Shown: in pieces, positions 1 to 8,348 of the stretch | Layout: every line of letters starts with the position of its first letter | Numbering within the stretch: the first letter of the stretch is position 1 | Assembly: GCF_003478445.1 (NCBI RefSeq) | Contig: NZ_QUET01000034.1 | Span: forward strand, 1 to 32,560 | Direction of reading: 5' to 3' | Source: Roseburia sp. AM59-24XD | GTDB lineage: Bacteria > Bacillota > Clostridia > Lachnospirales > Lachnospiraceae | Length of the DNA: 32,560 nucleotides | The notes under the pieces: model-generated | Database searches by the model: none | Told to the model about the DNA's origin: nothing | Seen by the model: the letters and a program-made list of their open reading frames with translations, nothing else | Made by a program: the position numbers and the translations under genes

Positions 1-156
1 TTGCAGCTGCCGGTGCCGGTGTCGATGCCGTCTGCAGTGTTGCAGCTGCCGGTGCTGATGCCGATGCTACCTGCGGTTTTGCAGCTGCCGGTGCTGATGC
101 CGGTGCTGCCTGCGGTGTTGAGGCTGCCTGCGGCTGTTTGCTCCGCTGTACCTGTG
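1..156. repeat. 39-bp tandem repeat inside the low-complexity gene
   Basis: Units begin at 1, 40, 79 and 118, a period of exactly 39 bases (13 codons). The first three share TTGCAGCTGCCGGTG; the fourth is degenerate and starts TTGAGGCTGCC. Translated on the minus strand they give PAAA plus a variable Gln/Ser/Thr/Ala stretch. The period is a multiple of three, so copy number can change without a frameshift. The array may continue beyond the left edge. Confidence 0.75.
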
Positions 157-583
157 GCTGCTTTGCTACGGATGTCGGTGTTGAGGCTGGGCTCTTCTGT
201 GCCTGTACCGTTGCAGACTTCGGTACTACCCGTGCATTTGCACTCGACTGTACCTGTCCTGATGTCGGTGCTATCCGTGCTGTCATCGTCATCTGCGGGG
301 CTGTCTGCGGCTTTATGCTCTTCCGGGGCTGTACCATTGCAGCAACATCTGCCTGCGGTGTCACCTGCTTTTTCGGTGCAGCTGTCACCGGTGCTTTCGC
401 ACTCTGCTGTGCCTGTATCTGTGATGCCGTCACTGACGGTGTTGGTGCTGTCTGACGCTGTGTTGTCTGCGGCTTTATACTCTGCTGCGCCTGCATCTGC
501 GACGCTGCCTTTTTCCCCTCTAATCTTGCCCTGATCTCCTCCGCAAATGCAAGACTGTCTTCGACTAATTTCTCGTCGTACAT
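1..583 (-). CDS. Low-complexity Ala/Gln/Pro/Thr-rich protein, C-terminus outside window
   Basis: An open frame runs without a stop from an ATG at 583 to the window edge (at least 194 codons). The start has a GGGG-containing ribosome binding site seven bases upstream. The first ~25 residues (MYDEKLVEDSLAFAEEIRAR and a few more) look like an ordinary charged helix. After that the protein is almost wholly Ala, Gln, Pro, Thr, Ser, Lys and Val, with recurring units such as SIKPQT (twice) and QAQQS/QAQKS, and near the window edge a 13-residue repeat. No domain is recognisable, and the composition suggests a disordered or extended linker, perhaps leading to a folded domain beyond the edge. It begins 24 bases after rbgA ends and is probably in the same transcript. 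The complementary strand is also open, a side effect of the repetitive GC-rich codons. The reading frame is fairly sure; the function is unknown. Confidence 0.6.
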   Translation of the reverse strand, partial: MYDEKLVEDSLAFAEEIRARLEGKKAASQMQAQQSIKPQTTQRQTAPTPSVTASQIQAQQSAKAPVTAAPKKQVTPQADVAAMVQPRKSIKPQTAPQMTMTARIAPTSGQVQSSANARVVPKSATVQAQKSPASTPTSVAKQPQVQRSKQPQAASTPQAAPASAPAAAKPQVASASAPAAATLQTASTPAPAAA

Positions 584-607
584 AACTGTTCCCCCTACAA
601 AAGCAAT

Positions 608-1453
608 TTACTGCTCCGGCTGTTCCAGACTGATCGCACCAAGACGACCATTGCGAAAATCATCTATCACATAATTTGCTGCCTTATCCAAGTCATACTC
701 ACCGCCTGCTTTCAGACATCCTCTACGCTTTGCAACACGTTCCAAAAGAACAACCTCACTATCATCTGCCTCAATCTGATATGCCTTCGGAACCGCCTCC
801 GGATAATGCTCCTGCAGATACTTCATTAACAGAAGGCACAGCTCATACTGATTGGACAGCTCGTCCTTAATAGAACCGATAAATGCTAATCGAAGTCCCA
901 CCGTCTGATCCTCAAACTTCGGCCATAAAATACCCGGTGTGTCTAAAAGCTCCACGTTCTTATTCAGGCGAATCCACTGCTTTCCCTTGGTCACGCCAGG
1001 TTTATTACCGGTCTTCGTGCACGCCTTTCCGGCAAAGCTGTTGATGAAGGTCGACTTTCCGACATTCGGAATACCAACGATCATCGCCCGGATCGGACGG
1101 TTTAAAATGCCTCTGCGCCGGTCTCTCTCAATCTTCTCTTTACACGCACTCTGGATCACTTCGTTGACCTGCTTTACGCCCTTTCCCTGCTTGGAATTAA
1201 CCAAAGCCACAAAGAAGCCCTTTTTCTCGTAATATTTCTTCCACTGTGCCGTCACTGCCGCATCTGCCAGATCGCATTTGTTCAGCAGGATGATCCTGGA
1301 TTTGCCATTGGCCATGGGATCAATATCCGGATTCTTACTGCTAAGTGGTACTCTGGCGTCCACCAGCTCGATGATCACATTGATCAGCTTGAGATCCTCC
1401 TGCATGGCACGCTTTGCCTTCGACATATGTCCCGGATACCACTGAAATTCCAT
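608..1453 (-). CDS. rbgA: Ribosome biogenesis GTPase YlqF/RbgA
   Basis: A circularly permuted GTPase of 281 residues that acts late in 50S subunit assembly in the cytoplasm. It opens with the family's N-terminal signature (M)EFQWYPGHM. The G motifs then come in permuted order: G4 as NKCD (LLNKCDLAD), G1 as GIPNVGKST, and G3 as DTPGILWPKFED, followed by the RbgA C-terminal helical domain with KRRGCLKAGG. The ATG at 1453 is chosen over a GTG at 1486 because it puts the family signature at residue 2 and has AGGT eight bases upstream. Length matches the Bacillus subtilis protein (about 282 residues). It is followed 24 bases later by the low-complexity gene. The assignment is firm. Confidence 0.95.
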   Translation of the reverse strand: MEFQWYPGHMSKAKRAMQEDLKLINVIIELVDARVPLSSKNPDIDPMANGKSRIILLNKCDLADAAVTAQWKKYYEKKGFFVALVNSKQGKGVKQVNEVIQSACKEKIERDRRRGILNRPIRAMIVGIPNVGKSTFINSFAGKACTKTGNKPGVTKGKQWIRLNKNVELLDTPGILWPKFEDQTVGLRLAFIGSIKDELSNQYELCLLLMKYLQEHYPEAVPKAYQIEADDSEVVLLERVAKRRGCLKAGGEYDLDKAANYVIDDFRNGRLGAISLEQPEQ

Positions 1454-1583
1454 ACTTTTTACCTGCACCTTTCTGACATCTGCCACGCAATCAGGCAGAT
1501 TACTATAATATTATAAAATATAATGCCTCGGATTGCATCATATAATAAGATCAAAATATCACAGCCCGCCCATGACACCCTGA

Positions 1584-2189
1584 TCACTGTAAATCACTGC
1601 TTGTATCTTCCTTCCGGAAGTTATTGATCATCCCCACAAACGTAAACGAATTCATACGGATCCATGCCTTTCCAACAATGGACTTGCGGGAAATATTGCC
1701 GACTGCGGCATTCCGGCTGTCCTCACACTCATTCCGGTTATCTCCCAGCACAAAATACTCATTCTTGTCCAACGTGACGACGTCCTCAGCCAACCCTCCG
1801 TTATCCATCAAAGGATACGAAAGCTTTTCTTTGAGCTTTTTGTCATTAATATAGACTTGTCCTTCCTTGATCTGCACCCGCTCTCCGGGCAGACCGATCA
1901 CACGCTCCAATGAAAAATAACTGTGTTCCGAACCGGTTTGTCTCACAACGATCACATCATTGCGGTGAATCTTATGAAAACGATAGGACAGCTTATTGAT
2001 CAGTACACAGTCCCCCGACTTCAAGGTTGGACTCATATATTCTCCGGATACCGTCATCTTCTCAAGCCCGTATCTGGTAATCGTAAACGCAAGAAAAACA
2101 ACGATCACAGCCTCAACAAGCGTGATCAGAAGCTTTAATATAAACTGCTTGGAAAACCGACGTTCCTCAAGATCAAAATCATACTTCAT
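1584..2189 (-). CDS. Signal peptidase I homologue lacking the catalytic Ser and Lys
   Basis: A 201-residue protein with one N-terminal membrane segment (about residues 19-38) and a signal peptidase I (S26) ectodomain. The conserved boxes are easy to place: GEYMSPTLKSGD (box B), ERVIGLPGERV (box C) and VLGDNRNECEDSRN (box D). In active enzymes box B reads S-M-x-P-T-L with the nucleophilic Ser just before Met; here that residue is Tyr51 (codon TAT). The general-base Lys precedes R-x-[IV]-G-L-P-G; here it is Glu95 (codon GAG). Structural residues such as GDNR (149-152) and DSR (157-159) are kept, so the fold is probably intact but cleavage activity is unlikely. Ser53, two residues from the usual position, is the only nearby alternative. 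The ATG begins one base after the stop of the mecA-like gene, so the two are probably translationally coupled. Family membership is sure; inactivity is inference. Confidence 0.85.
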   Translation of the reverse strand: MKYDFDLEERRFSKQFILKLLITLVEAVIVVFLAFTITRYGLEKMTVSGEYMSPTLKSGDCVLINKLSYRFHKIHRNDVIVVRQTGSEHSYFSLERVIGLPGERVQIKEGQVYINDKKLKEKLSYPLMDNGGLAEDVVTLDKNEYFVLGDNRNECEDSRNAAVGNISRKSIVGKAWIRMNSFTFVGMINNFRKEDTSSDLQ

Positions 2190-2190
2190 G

Positions 2191-2977
2191 TTAATCCATT
2201 CCTGTCTCTATATTTTTCAAAATGCCCAGAGCATTCTTCGGAATAAATATCTCAAAATGTTCCTTACAAAACTGCTCTGCATACAACTGCACAGAATACT
2301 CCTCCGGACTCACATAATCCCTCAATGCATTGCACAGAACCATATACTCCTGCAGATTCATTCTTCCCTTTTTGACGACAAGATAATAATGATCATTATC
2401 CGGATCAAAATACACGGAACTGCTCACCGGCTTTGACATGTTAAGTGCTCCCGCAAGCTTCTCCAACGGACGCAGAGACTCAAACCGGAGTACCCGCGGT
2501 GCCGTAAGCAGCTTCGTATTCGTCTTTCTCTGTCCACGCTCCCCGGCATATGTATCGTCTGCATCTGTATACTTCGCTCCTTGCTCCGTATCCTCTGCAT
2601 TCTCGATATTCGCTGCCATCTCCATGGCTGCCTCCCCTTCTTGCTCCATCAGCTGATCTGCTGCCTCCGGACCAAGGATCGAAGCGAGTTGTTGGTGAAT
2701 ATTTTGCAACATATTCTGAAAACCGTCTGCGCTGTTATCTCTCTCAGACAATGTGATCACGATGCCGTTATCCGGCAGCTTCATGATCTGCATGGAGACC
2801 ATCCCGCTGTGCGCCTCATAACCGATCTCTTCCTCGGCACGCTCCACCAGATGTTCCAGAAACTCCCTTGCCTTTTCCTGATTGGAAAAGAAATCTTCTA
2901 TGCGAAAACCGTATGCACTCATTTCTTCCTCGGATAAAATGCACTGTACGGTATTTTTATCAACTGCGAAAATCCAT
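2191..2977 (-). CDS. mecA: Adaptor protein MecA-like, with an N-terminal one-base frameshift
   Basis: MecA-type adaptors deliver substrates to the ClpC protease. The in-frame body (243 residues from the internal Met at 2922) has an N-terminal part with EKAREFLEHLVERAEEEIGY, an acidic linker (about residues 100-130), and a C-terminal domain with FESLRPLEKLAGAL and a YYLVVKKG strand, as in the family. The natural N-terminus is out of frame. An ATG at 2977 preceded by AGGAGG (2985-2990) opens as MDF, and removing one T from the T4 run at 2969-2972 joins it to VDKNTVQCILSEEEM and then to the body. The repaired protein is about 261 residues. The start is placed at 2977 because of this strong ribosome binding site. 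The extra base is probably a sequence error. The family assignment rests on overall pattern and is good but not certain. Confidence 0.75.
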
Positions 2978-3019
2978 GTACATTCCTCCTATCTTTACGA
3001 TAAGTCCGTCATATAATCG

Positions 3020-3047
3020 AGTATACAACGATCCATCCTTATCTTAA
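3020..3047 (-). promoter_or_regulatory. Possible promoter for mecA-lepB
   Basis: Read on the minus strand, TTAAGA (3042-3047), a 16-base spacer and TATACT (3020-3025) lie about 40 bases upstream of the mecA start. The -10 is good and the -35 only fair, so this is a candidate. Confidence 0.35.
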
Positions 3048-3127
3048 TGCACAGACCATCATCTGTCAAATCCTCCGCATCAAAAATCACAAAGATTCAT
3101 ACTTGCAAAACGACTGCAGCATTATTC

Positions 3128-3976
3128 TTACAGAAAAAATGCGAAGCTTGCCAGTACCACAACGCCGAGTACGATACGATACCAGCCAAACACTTTAAAG
3201 TCATGTTTCTTAATATAACCCATCAGAAACCGTATCACAACAACGGATACAAGAAATGCAGCGATCATGCCGACTGCAAGCACACCTGCCTCCAAAGCGG
3301 TAAAGTGAAATCCAAATTTTAACAGCTTGATCAGACTTGCACCAAACATAACCGGGATTGCAAGATAAAATGTAAACTCTGCCGCAATCTGTCTGGAAAG
3401 TCCGAGAATCAGTCCTCCTATGATCGTTGCCCCCGAGCGGGACGTTCCCGGAAATACGGCTGCGATCAACTGAAATACACCGATCAGAAACGCAGTCTGA
3501 TATGTAATATCTGCGATGGAAGTAATCTTTGCAGTTCTCTTTTTATTCCAGTCCTCCACGATAATGAAAAGAATACCGACAACGATCAGCATGATCGATA
3601 CTGTCTTATAGTTGTAGAACAACGCCTCAAGATAGTCACCTGCCGCCAGCTCAATGATCACTGCCGGAACGCATGCTACAACGATCTTTAACCACATAAC
3701 AAAGATATTTTCCTTGATCCATCCCGGAAGTACCTTATTGCTTCCATCGTACTTTGCCCCACTCTGAAACGGCCATATCTGATCCCAGAATAATAATACT
3801 ACAGCAAGAATCGCACCAAGCTGTATCACAACCAGATACATTTCCTTAAAAGCCGCCGACATATTAAGCTGTACAAACTCATCAAACAGGATCATATGAC
3901 CGGTACTGCTGACCGGAAGCCATTCCGTAATTCCCTCTACAATTCCAAATAATAGTGATTTTAATATCTCTAACAT
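3128..3976 (-). CDS. uppP: Undecaprenyl-diphosphatase (UppP/BacA family), copy 1
   Basis: An integral membrane enzyme of 282 residues that dephosphorylates undecaprenyl diphosphate to recycle the lipid carrier of cell-wall synthesis. It carries the two family motifs: GIVEGITEWLPVSSTGH near the N-terminus (the E-rich site plus PVSSTGH) and PGTSRSGATI about two thirds along. Around them are roughly eight hydrophobic segments. The ATG at 3976 is chosen because GGAGG lies four bases upstream and because family members start with a hydrophobic helix directly; the longer reading adds 29 unrelated residues. The gene stands alone between the etf terminator and mecA. It differs clearly from the second UppP at 31344-32219 (TEWLPVSSTGHM here, TEFLPVSSSGHL there), so the two are old paralogues rather than a recent duplication. 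Confidence 0.93.
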   Translation of the reverse strand: MLEILKSLLFGIVEGITEWLPVSSTGHMILFDEFVQLNMSAAFKEMYLVVIQLGAILAVVLLFWDQIWPFQSGAKYDGSNKVLPGWIKENIFVMWLKIVVACVPAVIIELAAGDYLEALFYNYKTVSIMLIVVGILFIIVEDWNKKRTAKITSIADITYQTAFLIGVFQLIAAVFPGTSRSGATIIGGLILGLSRQIAAEFTFYLAIPVMFGASLIKLLKFGFHFTALEAGVLAVGMIAAFLVSVVVIRFLMGYIKKHDFKVFGWYRIVLGVVVLASFAFFL

Positions 3977-4064
3977 GTTTCCTCCATCCCGCGCCCTTAA
4001 CGGACACTCATTATATTGGCAGACTGCACCACTGCTCTCCCGGCATGCCTGTCGCGTATGCACA

Positions 4065-4073
4065 ATTATATCA
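4065..4073 (-). promoter_or_regulatory. Extended -10 element upstream of uppP copy 1
   Basis: Read on the minus strand this is TGATATAAT, a perfect extended -10 (TGnTATAAT). No good -35 is present at 16-18 bases, which is tolerated for extended -10 promoters. It lies about 90 bases upstream of the uppP start. Confidence 0.45.
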
Positions 4074-4187
4074 TGCTATACATAAATACTACTATACTAT
4101 ACCGAAATATGCCTTAAAGCACAAGTCAAAAGAGTTTAACTTTATCTAAACTTTACATAATGATTTCCCGTTTCCTGTAAAAAAAGC

Positions 4188-4225
4188 AAAAAAAAAATAT
4201 CCCGCAGAGAAAATCTCCACGGGAT
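4188..4225 (-). terminator. Intrinsic terminator of the butyrate operon
   Basis: On the minus strand a 12-bp stem (4214-4225 with 4199-4210, two G-U pairs) closes a three-base loop and is followed by ten T residues within 4188-4197. It starts 46 bases after the etfA stop, ending the thl-crt-hbd-bcd-etfB-etfA transcript. Confidence 0.9.
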
Positions 4226-4271
4226 ACTCATTTCACATTCTATGTGAAAGAAGGATTTTTTACAACGTTAA

Positions 4272-5309
4272 TTATTTCACTACCTTCTTCAGCTCCTCTG
4301 TGAGCTTAGGAACAATCTTGTTCAGATCGCCAACAATACCGTAGTCTGCTACATCGAAGATTGGAGCAGAATCATCTTTGTTGATTGCGATGATGATGTC
4401 AGACTCTTCCATACCTGCTGTATGCTGGATTGCACCGGAAATACCGATTGCAAAGTATACGTTAGGACGAACGGTCTTACCTGTCTGACCTACCTGGAGC
4501 TCTTTTGGAAGCCAGCCGTTATCAACTACGGCACGTGAGCAGCTCACGGTACCACCGATAACATCTGCCAGATCCTGAAGAAGCTTGAAGTTCTCTGCGC
4601 TTCCAACACCACGGCCACCGGATACGAGGATCTTTGCATCCATGATATCTACAGTATCAGAAAGCTCTTTGACAACGTCAAGGATCTCAACATACTTGTT
4701 GTCCGGAGTAAATCCAGGATTGTACTCGATCACCTCAGCCTTAGCTCCGGCAATCGGATCGATCTTCTGCATAACACCTGGACGAACGGTAGCCATCTGA
4801 GGACGGTTATCCGGACATGCGATTGTAGCGATAGTGTTACCACCGAATGCAGGACGAGTCATAAGAAGCTGATTGTGCTTCTGCTCCTGTCCCGGAATTG
4901 CATTCAGAGGGAAATCACCGATCTCAAGTACAGTACAGTCTGCAGTCAGACCGGTTGCTACTCGTGCAGATACGCGAGGTCCAAGGTCACGACCGATTGC
5001 TGTAGCACCAACCAGAACGATCTCAGGCTTGTACTCATTGATTACTGATGCTAATGCATGTGCATATGGCTCTGTTCTGTATTCCTTCAGCTCAGGATCG
5101 TCAACAACGATAACCTTATCAGCACCATACTCTGCTAACTGATCTACGAGACCCTTAACATCAGAACCGATCAGAACGGCTGTAACATCTGTGTTCAGAG
5201 GAGCAGCGAGCTCCTTTGCTTTTCCAAGCAGCTCAAATGCGATGCTGCTCAGCTCATTGTCTACCTGCTGTGCAAAGACATAGACACCCTTATATTCTTC
5301 TAAATTCAT
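4272..5309 (-). CDS. etfA: Electron transfer flavoprotein subunit alpha
   Basis: EtfA binds FAD and, with EtfB, passes electrons to and from butyryl-CoA dehydrogenase. In anaerobic butyrate producers the Bcd-Etf complex couples crotonyl-CoA reduction to ferredoxin reduction by electron bifurcation. The 345-residue protein has an N-terminal ETF domain (about 1-190) and the C-terminal FAD domain, seen as LVSGGRGVGS, VGQTGKTVRP, YFAIGISGAIQH and ATP-like binding loops ending in NKDDSAPIFDVADYGIVGD. The ATG at 5309 is preferred; upstream in-frame GTG codons at 5318-5321 are possible but add only four residues, and GGTGA lies just upstream of the ATG. It is the last gene of the operon, 27 bases after etfB. 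Confidence 0.95.
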   Translation of the reverse strand: MNLEEYKGVYVFAQQVDNELSSIAFELLGKAKELAAPLNTDVTAVLIGSDVKGLVDQLAEYGADKVIVVDDPELKEYRTEPYAHALASVINEYKPEIVLVGATAIGRDLGPRVSARVATGLTADCTVLEIGDFPLNAIPGQEQKHNQLLMTRPAFGGNTIATIACPDNRPQMATVRPGVMQKIDPIAGAKAEVIEYNPGFTPDNKYVEILDVVKELSDTVDIMDAKILVSGGRGVGSAENFKLLQDLADVIGGTVSCSRAVVDNGWLPKELQVGQTGKTVRPNVYFAIGISGAIQHTAGMEESDIIIAINKDDSAPIFDVADYGIVGDLNKIVPKLTEELKKVVK

Positions 5310-5336
5310 TATTGTCACCACTTTTCCTTATTTTGA

Positions 5337-6131
5337 TTAGATTACATGCTTCTCTTTTAACTTACTCATGATGTATGTTACTGCCTCATCCGGAGAATCT
5401 GGAGTAACTACCTCGCCAGCACCCTTCTTAACCTTATCGGATGCCTTTGCAATCTTTGTAGGAGAACCCTTCAGACCAAGGTTAGAATCATCTACATCCT
5501 TAAGATCTGCTCTGCCCCAGACTGTAATCTCCTTCTCATATGCATCGAAGATTCCACCCGGAGTCATGTAACGAGGCTCGTTTAACTCAGAAAGAGCAGT
5601 GATCAGACATGGCATTTTGGCTTTCAGTACATGATATCTGTCATCGAACTGACGCTCAACTACAACGCTGTCACCCTCGATCTTGATGTTCTTAGCGTAA
5701 GAGATAACAGGAAGATCCAGATGCTCAGAAATCTGAGGACCAACCTGAGCTGTATCACCATCGATAGCCTGACGGCCTGTGATGATCAAATCATAATCAA
5801 TATTTCTCAAAGCACCGGCAATTGTTGTAGAGGTTGCCCATGTATCAGCACCACCGAGCACACGATCTGTTACAAGGATACCCTTGTCAGCACCCATAGC
5901 AAGTGCTTCACGGAGAACTTCCTCTGCCTTTGGAAGACCCATTGTAAGAACGGTTACTTCCACATTGTCTTTGCCCATATCGTCTTTAATTCTGAGTGCT
6001 GCTTCCAAACCAGCTTTGTCGTCCGGGTTCATGATGGCAAGCATAGCACCTCTGTCCAGAGTACCGTCCGGATTGAACTTAACTCCGCCCTTTGTATCTG
6101 GAACCTGCTTAATACAAACTACTATTTTCAC
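5337..6131 (-). CDS. etfB: Electron transfer flavoprotein subunit beta
   Basis: EtfB is the partner of EtfA and carries the NADH-side flavin in bifurcating complexes. The 264-residue protein begins MKIVVCIKQVPDT, the standard family N-terminus, and has LAMGADKGILVTDR, DLIITGRQAIDGDTAQVGP and a conserved basic C-terminal segment. The start codon is GTG at 6131, with AAGGAG about eleven bases upstream; no ATG exists at this position, and the family alignment requires this start. It lies between bcd (52 bases upstream) and etfA. The gene order bcd-etfB-etfA is typical for the Bcd-Etf complex. Confidence 0.95.
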   Translation of the reverse strand: MKIVVCIKQVPDTKGGVKFNPDGTLDRGAMLAIMNPDDKAGLEAALRIKDDMGKDNVEVTVLTMGLPKAEEVLREALAMGADKGILVTDRVLGGADTWATSTTIAGALRNIDYDLIITGRQAIDGDTAQVGPQISEHLDLPVISYAKNIKIEGDSVVVERQFDDRYHVLKAKMPCLITALSELNEPRYMTPGGIFDAYEKEITVWGRADLKDVDDSNLGLKGSPTKIAKASDKVKKGAGEVVTPDSPDEAVTYIMSKLKEKHVI

Positions 6132-6183
6132 AGCTTTGTCACTCCTTGTCTTTTATTTTTATTCAGTGAATCCATTGTTTCTA

Positions 6184-7353
6184 TTAACGGAGAAGAGCAC
6201 CAGAGATAACCATACGCTGAACCTCTGAAGTTCCCTCGTAGATCTCTGTGATCTTTGCATCACGCATCATACGCTCAACATCGTACTCTCTGATATATCC
6301 ATAACCACCAAACAACTGAACACACTTGGTAGTAACCTCCATTGCAACCTCAGCAGCATAAAGCTTAGCCATAGCTGCCTCAACAGAGTAAGAAACCTTT
6401 GCACCATTTGCAAATTCCTGTTTCTTAAGAGCTGCCTTGTATACAAGAGCCTTAGCAGCCTCAATCTTTGTAGCCATATTTGCAAGCTGGAACTGTGTAT
6501 TCTGCTGAGCAGAAATAGCACGTCCAAACTGCTTTCTCTCTTTGGTGTACTCAATTGTCTTCTCCAGAGCACCCTCAGCAAGACCAAGAGCCTGTGAAGC
6601 GATACCGATACGTCCACCATCCAGAGTATGCATAGCGATTGGGAATCCCTTACCGCGGACACCTAACAGGTTCTCCTTTGGAATACGGCAATCCTCGAAG
6701 ATCAACTCGTATGTAGATGATCCACGGATACCCATCTTCTTCTCCTTTGTACCGAAGGAGAAGCCCGGAGTTCCTTTCTCTACGATAAATGCGGAGAAGT
6801 TCTTTTTCTTTCTGCCGCGCTTGTCCTCTGTAATATCAGTAACAGCGATGATGATGTAAACATCAGCGACCTTACCGTTTGTGATGAAACACTTGGAACC
6901 GTTCAGCACCCACTCGTCTCCATCGAGAACAGCCTTTGTCTGTGCACCCTGTGCATCTGTACCGGCACCCGGCTCAGTAAGACCAAATGCACCAAGCTTC
7001 TCACCATTACAGAGAGGAGGAAGGAATTTCTCTTTCTGCTCCTTTGTTCCGTATGTGAGGATCGGATCTACACAAAGGGATGTATGTGCAGATACGATAA
7101 CGCCTGTTGTACCACAAACCTTAGACAGTTCCTCTACACACATAATATATGTCAGAATATCAGCGCCCTGTCCGCCGAACTCCTTTGGTACCGGAATTCC
7201 AAGGAATCCGTTCTTTCCCATCTTATCAACTGTAACCTGTGGGAATACCTCAGTCTCATCAGTTTCCTGTGCCAGAGGCTTTACTTCATTTTCAGCGAAA
7301 TCCTTAAAAAGCTGTCTCGCCATCTCATGCTGTTTACTTAATGTAAAATCCAT
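6184..7353 (-). CDS. bcd: Butyryl-CoA dehydrogenase
   Basis: A flavin acyl-CoA dehydrogenase of 389 residues that reduces crotonyl-CoA to butyryl-CoA with electrons from EtfAB. It contains the N-terminal helical domain (DFTLSKQHEMARQLF), the middle beta domain with GLTEPGAGTDAQG and NGSKCFITNG, and the C-terminal domain with RKQFGRAI, CVQLFGGYGYIREY and YEGTSEVQR. The Glu of YEGT (about residue 373) is the catalytic base in short-chain acyl-CoA dehydrogenases. The ATG at 7353 is used instead of a GTG at 7368 because MDFTLS matches the family start and a GGTGG ribosome binding site precedes it. It sits 41 bases after hbd and 52 bases before etfB in the operon. Confidence 0.96.
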   Translation of the reverse strand: MDFTLSKQHEMARQLFKDFAENEVKPLAQETDETEVFPQVTVDKMGKNGFLGIPVPKEFGGQGADILTYIMCVEELSKVCGTTGVIVSAHTSLCVDPILTYGTKEQKEKFLPPLCNGEKLGAFGLTEPGAGTDAQGAQTKAVLDGDEWVLNGSKCFITNGKVADVYIIIAVTDITEDKRGRKKKNFSAFIVEKGTPGFSFGTKEKKMGIRGSSTYELIFEDCRIPKENLLGVRGKGFPIAMHTLDGGRIGIASQALGLAEGALEKTIEYTKERKQFGRAISAQQNTQFQLANMATKIEAAKALVYKAALKKQEFANGAKVSYSVEAAMAKLYAAEVAMEVTTKCVQLFGGYGYIREYDVERMMRDAKITEIYEGTSEVQRMVISGALLR

Positions 7354-7394
7354 GATTTGCTTTACCACCTTTCCTAAATTTAATTCTTATTTAA

Positions 7395-8266
7395 TTACTG
7401 AGCATCAACCGGAGTCTTTGTACGGTCAGCATTGTAAACATAGAAACCTTTTCCGCTCTTAGCACCGAGGTTTCCACCACGAACCATCTTACGGAGAAGT
7501 GGGCATGCACGATACTTGCTGTCGCCTGTCTCATTGTAAAGTACATCCATGATAGCAAGGCAGATATCAAGACCGATGAAATCACCTAACTCAAGAGGTC
7601 CCATTGGATGATTTGCACCAAGCTTCATAGCAGCATCGATACCAGCGATATCAGAAACACCTTCCATCTTGATGAATGCAGCTTCGTTGATCATAGGGAT
7701 CAGGATACGGTTTACTACGAAGCCGGCAGCCTCATTTACCTGTACAGGAGTCTTTCCGATCTCCTCAGAAATCTTCTTGATCGCATCTACAGTCTCTGCA
7801 GGAGTATTCACACCAGCGATAACCTCGATAAGCTCATACGGTCAGCAGGATTGAAGAAATGCATACCTACCATTGGACGGGTAAGACCATTTCCGATTTC
7901 TGTGATAGAAAGGCTTGATGTATTAGAAGCGAAGATACACTCCGGCTTAGCAATCTTGTCAAGCTCTGCGAATGTTGTCTTCTTAACGTTGATATCCTCA
8001 AAAGCTGCCTCAACGATCAGATCACAGTCCTTGCAAAGATCTTCCTTTAAGCCCGGTGTGATTCTGCCAAGGATTGCATCTACTGCATCCTGTGTCAGCT
8101 TGCCCTTCTGAACAAGTCTGTCATAACCCTTAGCGATCTTCTCTTTACCGCCTTCAGCCCACTCCTGCTTGATATCGCAGAGTGCTACCTCATAGCCTTC
8201 ATTCTGAGCAAATGCCTTAGCAATGCCCTGTCCCATAGTACCAGCACCAATAACGCCTACTTTCAT
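7395..8266 (-). CDS. hbd: 3-hydroxybutyryl-CoA dehydrogenase, with a one-base frameshift
   Basis: This NAD(P)-dependent enzyme oxidises or reduces between acetoacetyl-CoA and 3-hydroxybutyryl-CoA, the second step to butyrate. The N-terminal Rossmann domain is in one frame ([16 protein letters not shown] to [11 protein letters not shown], 8266-7835). The C-terminal domain is in another ([13 protein letters not shown] to [12 protein letters not shown]). They join as [18 protein letters not shown] if one T is restored to the plus-strand CTC at 7833-7835, which turns AG into the AAG Lys codon. The repaired protein is 290 residues, the usual length. Both halves are otherwise perfectly conserved (His in MHFFNPA, Asn in SNTSS, FVVNR), which argues for a sequence error rather than a decaying gene. 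Its ribosome binding site is GGAGG before the ATG at 8266. Confidence 0.9.
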
Positions 8267-8292
8267 TGTCTATAACCTCCATTTTTATATTT

Positions 8293-8321
8293 GGAGAAAC
8301 GGACATAACGTCCATTCCTCC
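8293..8321 (-). promoter_or_regulatory. Hairpin between crt and hbd
   Basis: In the 82-base gap between crt and hbd, 8310-8321 pairs with 8293-8304 over 12 bp (two G-U pairs) around the five-base loop GTTAT. There is no T tract, so it is not an intrinsic terminator. A role in mRNA processing, stability or relative expression of the operon genes is possible but is inference. Confidence 0.5.
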
Positions 8322-8348
8322 ACTGTATGATAATCCCTACGGATTAAA

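Noticed and set aside
1..534. Plus-strand open frame of 177 codons
   Set aside because: It is a Leu/Val/Pro-rich shadow of the minus-strand repeat gene, without a ribosome binding site; the minus frame has a proper start and site.
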